Positions 5,730 to 13,519 of a DNA stretch of 18,208 nucleotides are shown here, one piece after another (position 1 is the first letter of the stretch; every line of letters begins with the position of its first letter). The DNA is from Kiritimatiellales bacterium. Lineage in GTDB: Bacteria; Verrucomicrobiota; Kiritimatiellia; Kiritimatiellales; Pontiellaceae. Under the pieces are notes generated by a model. That model was not told where the DNA came from, did not search any database, and worked only from the letters and a program-made list of their open reading frames with translations. Both the position numbers and the translations under genes were made by a program. Where the stretch lies: assembly GCA_030630445.1 (NCBI GenBank), contig DAOVNC010000014.1, forward strand, positions 1 to 18,208. Reading direction: 5' to 3'.

Positions 5730-8354
5730 GTGAAAATAGCAATCGCGATGACAACTAGTATCTTGTGCGCGGCGGCGGCTTCGGCCGGCACGCTTTATGT
5801 TTCCACCAACGGCGCGGCGGTTGCGCCCTACGACAGCTGGGCGAATGCCGCGACCAACATCCAGGACGCGGTCGACGCCGCCTCGGCGGGCGACACGGTG
5901 CTCGTCACCAACGGCGTATACGATGCGGGCGGGGCGATCACTCCGGGCTACGGCCTGCAGAACCGCGTCTGCGTCACCAATGCGATTGCCGTTAAAAGTA
6001 TCAATGGACCCGACCAAACCTTCATCGTCGGTGCTTCCGACAGCGAAACCAATGGTCCGGCGGCGGTGCGCTGCGTGCATCTGGTGGATGGCGCAACATT
6101 GAGTGGTTTCGCCCTGACCAACGGGCATACGCTTGCCACGGGTGAATACAACAAGGAACGTGGCGGCGGCGGAGTACTGTTGAATTATGGCGGCACGGTT
6201 TCGAACTGTGTCATCACCGGCTGTTCCGCGTCGAGGTATGGCGGCGGTGCCGACCTGCACCATGGTGGCGAAGTGATTGGGTGTGTGATTCGCAACAACC
6301 ATTGCGACGTGGATGGCGGGGGCGTGCTGATTGAGGGCGGCGGTGTTGTCGATTGCGATATCTACGGAAACACGGCAAGCGATGACGGCGGCGGCGTTTT
6401 TATTTACGTGACAGGTACGGCGGAAGGCTTGAACATCTATTCCAACACCGCATCGGATGCCGGGGGCGGTATTTATTGCCACAATGGCGGAACGCTCTCC
6501 AATTCCACGGTCGAGGCCAATTTCTCAGGCGGTAGCGGCGGGGGGATTCTGCTGAGAGACGGCGCGCTGGTGGATTGCTGCACTATATGCGGCAACCATG
6601 CCGGGGATGGGAGCGACGAGGACGGCGGCGGAATTTTTTTCTTCGGAGGTACGGTGCGCAACTGTCTGATCATGGAGAACACAGCGACAAACTATGGCGG
6701 GGGCATCATGTTTGCGTCGTCGGCGTCCAACGCGGTTATGGAATGCTGCACGGTGGTTTCCAACAGTGCCGCCGACGGCGGGGACGGCCTGCGCATGTGG
6801 GGCGGCACGGTGCGCAATTGCATTATCTATGGTAATGGGACCGAAAACTGGAGCTGGGGTGGCGGTTCGCCCTCCATCGAACAGACCTGCACGATACCGA
6901 CCACCGGAATCCCCGGCGGAACCGGCTGCATCGAGGACGACCCGCAGTTTGTGGGCGGCGGGAATTATCGCCTGGCGACCAGCTCCCCCTGCATCGATGC
7001 CGGAGCCAACCAGACATGGATGGCCGGCGCTGAAGATCTGGACAGACGGACGCGAATCATCGGAAGCGCGGTGGATATGGGTGCCTACGAGGTCATGCAG
7101 GAGGACGGCGGTGGATCGCCGATCCACTACGTCTCATTGACGGGCGGAAACGTCTGGCCTTATACCAACTGGGCGTGGGCCACGCCAGTGATTCAAGATG
7201 CCGTTGATACCGCCTCCGGCGGCGACACGGTGCGGGTGACGAACGGGGTCTACGACACGGGCGGCGGTTTAACTCCCGGCTATGCGTTGAACAACCGAGT
7301 GGTGATCGATAAGGCGGTCACCGTCGAGGGCGTGAACGGCGCATCCAGCACCTTCATTGTTGGTGCATCGGACAATGGGACCAACGGGCCGGCGGCGGTG
7401 CGCTGTGTCTACCTTGACGGCAACGCGACTCTCAACGGATTCACCCTGACCAACGGCCACACGCGAATGGATGGCCATTACTTTTATGACCAATCTGGCG
7501 GCGGTGTTTTGTTCGGCAGGTACGAAACGGTGAACAACTGCACGATCAGCGGCAATTCCGCAGCCAGTTACGGCGGGGGAGTGGTCGCTGCCTACGACGG
7601 GACGCTGAACAACTGCATGATCAGTGGGAACTCCGCCGCCGTAGGCGGTGGGGTGTCTTGCGGTGAGGACGGTATACTGAACAACTGCACGATCATCGGG
7701 AATTCCGCCAACAGCGGTGGCGGGGTGAACTTCGGCGAAGGCGGGGAGTTGAACAACTGCATCGTGTACTTCAATACACCCAACAATATCGGGAGTCCCC
7801 CGGGGGGCATACGCTACACCTGCAGCCCGGGACTGAGCAGCTCCTACGACAACATCACCAACGATCCGCAGTTTGTCGATGCCGCCGTAGGCAACTACCG
7901 CCTGCTTCCCGGTTCACCCTGCATCGATGCCGGCAACAACGCCTATGCTCCGGGAAGCACCGACCTCAATGGCAGCACCCGTTTGGTCGACGGCGACTTT
8001 GATGCAATCGCCACGGTGGATATGGGTGCGTATGAATACGATCCTGTTGCGACCGACTCCGACGGCGACGGCTTCTCCGACTCCGACGAGCACATTGCCG
8101 ACACCGGTGCCACAGACTCCAACGACTGGTTCCGCATCACGGCGTTTAGCAATGTCCCGCCTGCAACGGTTCATTTCGATTCGTCCAGCAACCGGCTCTA
8201 CACGCTGCTTGCCTGCACCAATCTGGTCGACGGCGTCTGGACCAATATTCCAAGCCAGACCGGCATCATGGGCAGCGGCGGTGAAGATTCCCTCGCCGAC
8301 CCCGCCTCCACCAACCCCGCCTGTTTCTATCGGTTGGAGGTTGAAATTCCATAA
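5730..8354 (+). CDS. Secreted parallel beta-helix protein, two modules, paralog of the upstream gene
   Basis: I place the start at GTG 5730, which gives a compact signal peptide (MKIAIAMTTSILCAAAASA, about 1-19) with AAAGG 9 bases upstream. A TTG at 5685 would put 15 charged residues before it. The 874-aa product has two modules: about 20-455, opening TLYVSTNG and ending VDMGAYE, and 465-770, opening HYVSLTGG and ending VDMGAYEYD. Both share the IQDAVD, GDTV.VTNGVYD.GG, TFIVGASD and GFxLTNGHT blocks with the upstream protein, and have Gly-rich coils with NCxIxxN ladders. Unlike that protein, there is no Ig-like linker between modules. From residue 776 a DSDGDGFSDSDE segment leads into a C-terminal domain very similar to the neighbour's (YTLLACTNLV.GVWTN). 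The pair is a tandem duplication. Function is probably extracellular carbohydrate binding or adhesion (inference). Confidence 0.87.
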   Translation: MKIAIAMTTSILCAAAASAGTLYVSTNGAAVAPYDSWANAATNIQDAVDAASAGDTVLVTNGVYDAGGAITPGYGLQNRVCVTNAIAVKSINGPDQTFIVGASDSETNGPAAVRCVHLVDGATLSGFALTNGHTLATGEYNKERGGGGVLLNYGGTVSNCVITGCSASRYGGGADLHHGGEVIGCVIRNNHCDVDGGGVLIEGGGVVDCDIYGNTASDDGGGVFIYVTGTAEGLNIYSNTASDAGGGIYCHNGGTLSNSTVEANFSGGSGGGILLRDGALVDCCTICGNHAGDGSDEDGGGIFFFGGTVRNCLIMENTATNYGGGIMFASSASNAVMECCTVVSNSAADGGDGLRMWGGTVRNCIIYGNGTENWSWGGGSPSIEQTCTIPTTGIPGGTGCIEDDPQFVGGGNYRLATSSPCIDAGANQTWMAGAEDLDRRTRIIGSAVDMGAYEVMQEDGGGSPIHYVSLTGGNVWPYTNWAWATPVIQDAVDTASGGDTVRVTNGVYDTGGGLTPGYALNNRVVIDKAVTVEGVNGASSTFIVGASDNGTNGPAAVRCVYLDGNATLNGFTLTNGHTRMDGHYFYDQSGGGVLFGRYETVNNCTISGNSAASYGGGVVAAYDGTLNNCMISGNSAAVGGGVSCGEDGILNNCTIIGNSANSGGGVNFGEGGELNNCIVYFNTPNNIGSPPGGIRYTCSPGLSSSYDNITNDPQFVDAAVGNYRLLPGSPCIDAGNNAYAPGSTDLNGSTRLVDGDFDAIATVDMGAYEYDPVATDSDGDGFSDSDEHIADTGATDSNDWFRITAFSNVPPATVHFDSSSNRLYTLLACTNLVDGVWTNIPSQTGIMGSGGEDSLADPASTNPACFYRLEVEIP

Positions 8355-8515
8355 CATGCTTGTTGTTTGGCTCGGTGGGTGGCTCCTCCACCTTCAGTGT
8401 CATTTGATTTGAGGCAACTCGCGCTCCCGAAATATGGTAATTCTGTCTCGACCTGGACGATGGGGTTGAATCATACTGCCTCCTGTTTTGGCTTTAATAA
8501 GCACGCTTCAATGTG

Positions 8516-8534
8516 CCGGGCACACGCTGCCCGG
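8516..8534. repeat. Short hairpin upstream of the SGNH hydrolase gene
   Basis: CCGGGCA (8516-8522) and TGCCCGG (8528-8534) form a 7-bp stem with loop CACGC, 36 bases before the hydrolase start codon. It is in the leader and has no T-run. Possible roles are a leader structure or a leftover palindrome. A weak promoter-like pair (TTGAGG 8409-8414, TATGGT 8433-8438, spacer 18) lies further upstream. Confidence 0.35.
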
Positions 8535-8570
8535 GCGGATAATGGCAACATTCAACAGGACGGGAAAACG

Positions 8571-9344
8571 ATGGAATCCATATTTAAAAGAAGACTACTT
8601 GCCGGAGTTTTGTTCGGACTGGCTTTTTCGGTGTATGCCGGGGAAGGTGCTGTCGAAGCAAAGCGGCCTGAGTCGGTCATCCCTGTGACCCAAACCGCCG
8701 AATGGGCCGTTGAGTGGTGGGGGCCGCGCCATGCGGAAAAGGTGCGCGAGATTAAGCGGGGGGACATCGATCTTCTGATGATTGGCGATTCAATCACCCA
8801 TGGTTGGGAAACAAGGGGGAAAAATGTTTGGGAGAAATACTACAAGCATCGCAAGGCCGTAAACCTCGGGTTTAGCGGCGACCGGACCGAGCATGTGATT
8901 TGGCGTCTGCAAAACGGTGAAGTGAAGGGTATCTCTCCCCGGTTGGCGGTGCTCATGATCGGCACCAACAATACTGGCCACCGAAAGGATGCTGCCAAGG
9001 ATACGGCCCAAGGGATCGAGTCCATCATCAAGGAGCTGCGCACGCGTCTGCCGGAGACCCGGATATTGCTGCTGGCTATTTTTCCAAGGTCAGCGACCGC
9101 GGATGATGAGCTTCGGAAATTGAATGGCGAGATCAATAAAATCATTTCAGGTTTCGCCGATAAAAAGCATGTCTTCTATTTGGATATCAACGGCGGATTT
9201 CTGGACGAAAAGGGTAGTTTGTCGAAGGAGATTATGCCGGACTTGCTGCACCCTAACGAACAAGGCTACGAACTTTGGGCCAAGGCGATGGAACCCACCA
9301 TCAGCAGGCTGATGAGCCAACCCGCCCCCAGCCCTGCCGAGTAA
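8571..9344 (+). CDS. Secreted SGNH/GDSL-family hydrolase (PAF-acetylhydrolase-like)
   Basis: SGNH hydrolases are serine esterases that remove acyl groups from lipids or polysaccharides. All four conserved blocks are visible in the 257-aa product: GDS with nucleophile Ser74 (residues 72-74), the block II glycine in NLGFSGDRT (98-105), GTNN (131-134) with Asn, and DLLH (224-227) with the Asp/His pair. The subfamily resembles the platelet-activating factor acetylhydrolase beta/gamma-like group common in polysaccharide-degrading bacteria. A signal peptide spans about 1-23 (cleavage near VYA/GE). I chose ATG 8571 because the signal peptide begins there; the frame is open to 8367, but that extension is not protein-like. 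It stands alone, 216 bases after the beta-helix gene. Deacetylation of extracellular polymers is the likely role (inference). Confidence 0.9.
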   Translation: MESIFKRRLLAGVLFGLAFSVYAGEGAVEAKRPESVIPVTQTAEWAVEWWGPRHAEKVREIKRGDIDLLMIGDSITHGWETRGKNVWEKYYKHRKAVNLGFSGDRTEHVIWRLQNGEVKGISPRLAVLMIGTNNTGHRKDAAKDTAQGIESIIKELRTRLPETRILLLAIFPRSATADDELRKLNGEINKIISGFADKKHVFYLDINGGFLDEKGSLSKEIMPDLLHPNEQGYELWAKAMEPTISRLMSQPAPSPAE

Positions 9345-9444
9345 AGAGCGCCCGGCAATTAAAACGGTGAGCAGCGGAAAGGCTCTTTTCAACGTTTGAT
9401 TCACTAAACCGAGGAGTATTGCATGAGATCTGGACGTTCTGTTA

Positions 9445-9496
9445 TTGCCCTGTTGGGGCAATACAATGTTCGGTTTGTGTTGCCCCAACAGGGCAA
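9445..9496. repeat. Strong nested inverted repeat
   Basis: TTGCCCTGTTGGGGCAA (9445-9461) is the exact reverse complement of 9480-9496. Pairing continues inward for five more positions (one T-G), giving a 22-bp stem with loop TGTTCGGT (9467-9474). Each 17-base arm is itself a small palindrome (TTGCCC against GGGCAA), so a four-way cruciform is also possible. No poly-T tail follows, so it is not a typical terminator. Confidence 0.75.
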
Positions 9497-9518
9497 ATGG
9501 GGATGGGCATATGGAACA

Positions 9519-9537
9519 CATGGGGCGGTGCCCCATG
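9519..9537. repeat. Palindromic hairpin, spacer unit 2
   Basis: CATGGGGC (9519-9526), loop GGT, GCCCCATG (9530-9537) form a perfect 8-bp stem. It belongs to the same hairpin cluster as 9445-9496 and 9549-9563. Confidence 0.6.
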
Positions 9538-9548
9538 CTAAAGTGTGT

Positions 9549-9563
9549 TGTGCCTTTGGCACA
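9549..9563. repeat. Palindromic hairpin, spacer unit 3
   Basis: TGTGCC (9549-9554), loop TTT, GGCACA (9558-9563) form a 6-bp stem, the third and smallest dyad of the spacer. Confidence 0.45.
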
Positions 9564-9655
9564 TGAATCGCCTTGAAAATCTACGATGAGCCGACTTTTT
9601 CTGCAAAGAAGAGCGAGACCGAACCCGCAGGCGTTGAATAAAAAAGGAGGGAAGG

Positions 9656-10111
9656 ATGGGTCAAGAACGAGTGCTGGATGTGATTCATCATGCGAGAAAC
9701 TTTTATTCCCAATTGAGTCTATATTACGCCGAACTGGGTGACGTGGCCGATCGGGAGCGGGTAAAAATCTTTCTCGACTATCTGAGCGCGTGCGAAAAAC
9801 GGCACGAGCAGGCGCTTGCCGAGTATGAGGAAACCGCGCCGCGCGATGTCATTGACACCTGGTTTAAATGCGGGGCCGACAAGGCGACGGAGAAAACCCT
9901 GGAGCCGAAGAAACTTACCGCGGATATGGATATAGACACGGTTCTACGCGAGGCTTTGCGTCTTGATGAATGTCTGTCGGAGCTGTATCAGGAGGTCATT
10001 GACCGCGCCCAGACCGACCGGATCAAGGAGGTGTTTACCAACCTTCTGGAAGCGAATAAGAAAGAGATGCGCGATCTGGTTCGGGATTCCGGACATCTGC
10101 GCGACTGGTAG
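9656..10111 (+). CDS. Ferritin-like (rubrerythrin-type) small protein with degenerate metal site
   Basis: The 151-aa product is almost entirely helical and its layout matches a four-helix ferritin-like or rubrerythrin fold. Helix 2 contains an ExxH pair (Glu47, His50, in CEKRHEQ). Helix 3 is around LRLDECLSELYQEV (101-114). Helix 4 carries ExxK (Glu132, Lys135) where di-iron proteins usually have ExxH. The first helix (HHARNFYSQLSLYYAEL) lacks a clear glutamate ligand at the usual position. Metal binding may therefore be weak or lost. There is no signal peptide, so it is cytoplasmic. The start is secure, with AAGGAGG seven bases before ATG. It sits alone after the hairpin spacer and 75 bases before an alpha/beta hydrolase gene. 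Redox protection or iron handling is only a guess from the family. Confidence 0.6.
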   Translation: MGQERVLDVIHHARNFYSQLSLYYAELGDVADRERVKIFLDYLSACEKRHEQALAEYEETAPRDVIDTWFKCGADKATEKTLEPKKLTADMDIDTVLREALRLDECLSELYQEVIDRAQTDRIKEVFTNLLEANKKEMRDLVRDSGHLRDW

Positions 10112-10124
10112 TGAGATGGCCGGA

Positions 10125-10142
10125 ACCACTTCCGGGAGTGGT
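10125..10142. repeat. Small hairpin after the ferritin-like gene
   Basis: ACCACT (10125-10130) and AGTGGT (10137-10142) pair around TCCGGG, 14 bases after the stop codon. There is no T-run, so any terminator activity would be weak. Confidence 0.3.
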
Positions 10143-10186
10143 GCAATGGCTATGATGTTTGACACGAAACGGTGAAGGAGTCTCCC

Positions 10187-11110
10187 ATGAATAAATATGA
10201 TGTTTTCAGCAAAGGGTTCATTCAGCTCATTATATTGGGCTGCATCTTAATCATGCCTCGACCGGTGTTGGCCGAGACGCCTCCCAGGGAACTCCTCTGG
10301 CCTCTAGGTGCGCCAGGTGCCAAGGGCGATGATCCGCACAAAGATATGCCGGCAATTACCATCTACTCGCCATCCGAAGAAACAAATAACGGCACTGCGG
10401 TCATTATCTGTCCCGGAGGAGGCTATGGCCATTTGGCGATGAAGCATGAGGGGCATGATATTGCCAAGTGGCTCAATTCCGTGGGGGTCACCGGCGTTGT
10501 CCTTGAATATCGAATGGGCAAAGGCGGGTACCTGCATCCAATCCCGCTCCTGGATGCCCAGCGGGCGATCCGCACGGTGAGGTCGCACGCGAACAAGCTA
10601 CAGGTGAACCCGGCGCGCATTGGTATTCTGGGATTCTCGGCGGGTGGACATCTGGCCTCGACGGTTGGAACGCATTTTGATCCGGGCGACCCCGATGCAA
10701 CGGATTCGATCGACCAGGCCAGTTGCCGGCCCGACTTTATGATTCTCTGCTACCCGGTTATTGCCTTTGGGGAGGCGGCCTATGCCCACAAGGGATCCCA
10801 GCGCAACCTCATTGGCAGCAACCCCCCGGAGGAACTGGTCGCAAGCTTGTCGAACGAAAAACAAGTCACGGCAAACACCCCGCCGACGTTCCTGTTTCAT
10901 ACCGATGAAGACCGGGGAGTACCTTCCGAAAACAGCGTTGCCTTCTACCTGGCACTGCGCAAGGCAAAGGTTCCGGCCGAGCTGCATATCTATCGAAAGG
11001 GACGGCATGGCCTGGGCCTTGCTCGCAATGTGCCCGGAACCGGCGAATGGTCCAACGCCTGCGAACTATGGTTGTGTGGACAAGGCTTGCTTGAGAGGGG
11101 TGCGGAATAA
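10187..11110 (+). CDS. Secreted alpha/beta hydrolase (acetylxylan-esterase/BD-FAE-like)
   Basis: A serine esterase of the alpha/beta hydrolase fold, 307 aa from ATG 10187, which AAGGAG precedes by seven bases. The frame is open from GTG 10172, but that codon overlaps the ribosome binding site. A signal peptide spans about 1-29 (LIMPRPVLA/E). The oxyanion segment CPGGGYGHLA is at 75-84, the nucleophile elbow GFSAG at 149-153 with Ser151, the acid probably Asp242 in HTDEDRGVP, and the histidine His274 in GRHGLGL. This arrangement is typical of bacterial hemicellulose or polysaccharide deacetylases and feruloyl-esterase-like enzymes in Bacteroidetes and PVC genomes. Together with the SGNH hydrolase upstream it suggests export of at least two esterases acting on acylated glycans (inference); the substrate is not known. 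Confidence 0.88.
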   Translation: MNKYDVFSKGFIQLIILGCILIMPRPVLAETPPRELLWPLGAPGAKGDDPHKDMPAITIYSPSEETNNGTAVIICPGGGYGHLAMKHEGHDIAKWLNSVGVTGVVLEYRMGKGGYLHPIPLLDAQRAIRTVRSHANKLQVNPARIGILGFSAGGHLASTVGTHFDPGDPDATDSIDQASCRPDFMILCYPVIAFGEAAYAHKGSQRNLIGSNPPEELVASLSNEKQVTANTPPTFLFHTDEDRGVPSENSVAFYLALRKAKVPAELHIYRKGRHGLGLARNVPGTGEWSNACELWLCGQGLLERGAE

Positions 11111-11239
11111 GCAAGGGCGAAAGTCTCTTGCGGGTTTGTCTGGAAATCGCGGCAGCCATTCGCTTAAGTGCTTTCGGTCGGTCGGAATTCATGGACCGGG
11201 AAGGTGGTGGGGATTGAGCATGGAAGTTAGAGCCCATAG

Positions 11240-12487
11240 ATGAACACGATTTATTCGCAGTACTTTCTCTATAGTTTGGCGACCCTTTCCTTGGCTTGCA
11301 TTCTGGCTTCGATCTACACCTCGCTGCGTTCCACGGGCGATGCGGGCCTGCCGCGGTTGATCGACCGGAAGGGCCGTCACATGAAGCGCCTTGAGTTTTG
11401 GCGGCATCGCTGGAACTTGCTTTGCAAGACGGCGCGGTTGCTGCTCACCACCACAACCATTGCCACCGCCGTCCTGTTCTACCTTGCGCTTAGGGATTGT
11501 GAACCGGGGTTCATGGTGGCCGCCCTGTTTTTCCTATCGCTGCTCCACATGCTCTTTGCGCGCATCGTTCCGCATGTGCTTTCAGAGAGCTATGCCGATC
11601 GCATTTCATTGGCGGCGCTGCCTTTCTTCGGCATCTTGACGCTGCTGCTCTATCCCTTTGTGTGGCCGCTCCAGTTCATCGAAGACCACCTGCTGCGCCA
11701 CGCTATGTCGGCCTCGGACGAGGAGGACCGCCCTTCGCCGGAAGACGAAATCAAGAGTTTGATCGAAGAGACCGACGAGGAGGACCTCGAAGAGGAGGAA
11801 CGGGAAATCATTCGCAGTGTCTTTGAGTTTGGCGACACCGTCGCCCGCGAGATCATGACCCCGCGCATCGACATCGGCGGACTAAAGGACACGCTGACCG
11901 TCGACGAGTGCATCGGTCAAGTGAAGGAGTCGCGCCATTCGCGCTTTCCGATCTACCACGAGAACATCGACGATGTGATCGGCATGGTGCATGTGAAGGA
12001 CCTGCTCAAGCTGTGCGCCAGCGGCGAAGGCGAAATCCCCATCAGCCAGTTGGTGAAGAAGATCGACTTTATTCCGGAAACGATGCCGATCAACGACCTC
12101 ATGCAGTTGATGAAACGGACGCACGCGCAGATGGTGTTGGTGGTCGATGAATATGGCGGCACGGAGGGGTTGGTTTCGATGGAGGATATCATCGAGGAGC
12201 TTGTCGGCGAGATCGAAGACGAATACGACCTTACGGAAAGGGAGTTGCACCGCCGTCCGGATGGCTCCGTGATGGTGCAGGCGCGCATGCCGATCAACGA
12301 GTTGAACGAGGAACTGGGCACGAAACTTCCGGAGAGCGACGAATACGACTCGCTGGGCGGCTACATCTTTTCCGTGCTCGGCCGCATCCCGACCCCGGGC
12401 GAAATACTGGAGATTCCCGGCTACTCCCTGCGTATTCACTCTGCAACCCAGCGGAAGATCCAGGTGGTGCAGATGATCCCCGAATAA
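11240..12487 (+). CDS. CorC/HlyC family CBS-domain membrane protein (CNNM-like)
   Basis: Proteins of this family (bacterial CNNM/CorC, historically 'hemolysin') are inner-membrane proteins linked to Mg2+ or Co2+ transport. The 415-aa product has an N-terminal membrane part with hydrophobic segments at about 8-28, 66-85, 92-112 and 124-146, an acidic linker (158-190), the family hallmark VFEFGDTVAREIMTPR (194-209), paired CBS domains (about 207-330) with VVDEYGGTEGLVSMEDIIEE (301-320), and a C-terminal CorC/HlyC domain (about 337-415). The membrane part is poorly conserved but in the right place for the DUF21/CNNM domain. The ribosome binding site is weak (GGAAG 13 bases upstream). It is monocistronic or loosely linked to its neighbours, with gaps of 129 and 58 bases. 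Confidence 0.9.
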   Translation: MNTIYSQYFLYSLATLSLACILASIYTSLRSTGDAGLPRLIDRKGRHMKRLEFWRHRWNLLCKTARLLLTTTTIATAVLFYLALRDCEPGFMVAALFFLSLLHMLFARIVPHVLSESYADRISLAALPFFGILTLLLYPFVWPLQFIEDHLLRHAMSASDEEDRPSPEDEIKSLIEETDEEDLEEEEREIIRSVFEFGDTVAREIMTPRIDIGGLKDTLTVDECIGQVKESRHSRFPIYHENIDDVIGMVHVKDLLKLCASGEGEIPISQLVKKIDFIPETMPINDLMQLMKRTHAQMVLVVDEYGGTEGLVSMEDIIEELVGEIEDEYDLTERELHRRPDGSVMVQARMPINELNEELGTKLPESDEYDSLGGYIFSVLGRIPTPGEILEIPGYSLRIHSATQRKIQVVQMIPE

Positions 12488-12545
12488 TTATCTATGAAAT
12501 TGGATTTATTTGTGCGTATTGTGGTTTTAACTAACAGGAGAGAAG

Positions 12546-13406
12546 ATGATGACAACAAAAAACATGATTCTTTGCGGGCTACTGGTTGGTTTTTGGATGT
12601 TGGCTGTTCCGGCACAATCCGAGGATCTCAAGGCCTACTATGAAAAACAGAAGGCGGAAATCGCCCCGACCTTTACGGCTCCCGAGCTAGGAAGCGAGGT
12701 CACGGTCGTCCTGCTGGATGGGCAGGAACGAATCGGCGTGTTGAAGCAACTTACCGATAACGGCGTCCAGCTTCTCTCCGATGGCGCCTTGGTTACCTTC
12801 AGGAAACACGAGTTGCTCGAAGGCTCCTGTCCCCAGCTGTTTGCCGAAGACTATGCCCATGTCGAGGCGATCAAGCGCACCCGTGCGTACAAGCAGGGTC
12901 ACTCCAAGCGGGTGCGGGACAACACCCACACGGCCTCCCTGAGTGTGAGTTCAAAGAACAAAAAGTCGTCATCCAGCGAGACCGAGAATAAAGAGGTAGA
13001 GGAGGGTTCGTGGGACATAAACACAAAAACCAGAAATATGGTTAAAACCCTGACGGTATCGATTGCCAACCGAACGACCCATGCGGACTCCTATACATTG
13101 AAATGGTATTTCTTTGCTCAGGATCTCGATCAGGATAGCATAGTTATCCAAAGCCGAGGTTCCGAAGAAATTGAACTGGAAGGGAAGCAGCAGGTTAAGC
13201 GCGAGATTGTGTCCAAGGAGTATACGACCGATACGATCACCCGCAACTGGGTGGCCTGCTGCGGGAAATCGACTTCTTCGCAAAAGAAGAAAGGTGTGGA
13301 GGAAAGAGGGTATCTGGTTATACTCAAATGCGGGGACGAGGTTCTTGACCAGCAAGCCAGCAGCAAGAGCTATCTGGATCCGGACTGGCTCAAGTTGTGC
13401 CGTTAG
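12546..13406 (+). CDS. Secreted protein of unknown function
   Basis: I do not recognise this 286-aa protein. It begins with a probable signal peptide (1-24, cleavage near AQS). A short region rich in beta-strand propensity (about 48-92, TVVLLDGQERIGVLKQL...) resembles a small SH3-like barrel. After it comes a charged Ser/Lys/Glu-rich linker (about 131-155), then a region of predicted beta strands (165-270) with a CC pair (238-239) and single cysteines at 95, 262 and 285 that could form disulfides outside the cytoplasm. AGGAGA is four bases before the first of two adjacent ATG codons; the second ATG is equally plausible. It lies between the CorC-like gene and a strong terminator. A periplasmic or surface role is all that can be inferred. 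Confidence 0.7.
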   Translation: MMTTKNMILCGLLVGFWMLAVPAQSEDLKAYYEKQKAEIAPTFTAPELGSEVTVVLLDGQERIGVLKQLTDNGVQLLSDGALVTFRKHELLEGSCPQLFAEDYAHVEAIKRTRAYKQGHSKRVRDNTHTASLSVSSKNKKSSSSETENKEVEEGSWDINTKTRNMVKTLTVSIANRTTHADSYTLKWYFFAQDLDQDSIVIQSRGSEEIELEGKQQVKREIVSKEYTTDTITRNWVACCGKSTSSQKKKGVEERGYLVILKCGDEVLDQQASSKSYLDPDWLKLCR

Positions 13407-13459
13407 TTTTTCTGCAGGGTGGCTGAAAACGCTCACCGAAGTTTGCAGACTCTGGAAAA

Positions 13460-13465
13460 TATACT
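13460..13465 (+). promoter_or_regulatory. Candidate -10 element at the edge of the terminator
   Basis: TATACT matches a -10 box and overlaps the 5' arm of the terminator at 13463-13493. No good -35 is correctly spaced, so this is weak. If used, transcription would start near 13472, inside the left arm, so the new RNA would not form the hairpin and could continue into mutY. Confidence 0.25.
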
Positions 13466-13503
13466 CTGAATTCCTGTGGAGGGAATTCGGAGTTTCTCTT
13501 TTT
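13463..13503 (+). terminator. Rho-independent terminator
   Basis: ACTCTGAATTCC (13463-13474) pairs with GGAATTCGGAGT (13482-13493), twelve pairs with one T-G, around loop TGTGGAG. TTCTCTTTTT follows directly. It ends the transcript of the 12546-13406 gene and lies immediately before the ribosome binding site of mutY. Confidence 0.85.
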
Positions 13504-13519
13504 AACGGGAGGATATGGG

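Larger units (their letters stand above)
9345..9655. other. Hairpin-rich intergenic spacer
   Basis: These 311 bases have no gene. They contain three successive dyads: a very strong one at 9445-9496, CATGGGGC/GCCCCATG at 9519-9537, and TGTGCC/GGCACA at 9549-9563. The leader of the ferritin-like gene follows, with AAGGAGG just before its start. The closely packed, compositionally similar hairpins resemble a cluster of palindromic units (REP/BIME-like; inference). Confidence 0.55.

Noticed and set aside
4322..5791. Long minus-strand reading frame (489 codons) opposite the first beta-helix gene
   Set aside because: The plus-strand gene has a signal peptide, repeat structure and ribosome binding site. 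The antisense frame is open because Gly/Asn/Cys-rich codons rarely give stops on the other strand, and its translation is low-complexity Ala/Val/Arg with no domain.
5613..7127. Two minus-strand frames (289 and 200 codons) opposite the second beta-helix gene
   Set aside because: Shadows of the Gly-rich plus-strand coding sequence, with no family features.
2498..8354. CRISPR array from repeated GGCGGCGG-like blocks
   Set aside because: The repeats are in-frame Gly codons of beta-helix coils with irregular spacing, not identical repeats with unique spacers.
8367..8570. Upstream extension of the SGNH hydrolase frame
   Set aside because: The extension begins with TTG, is not protein-like and would bury the signal peptide; ATG 8571 fits.
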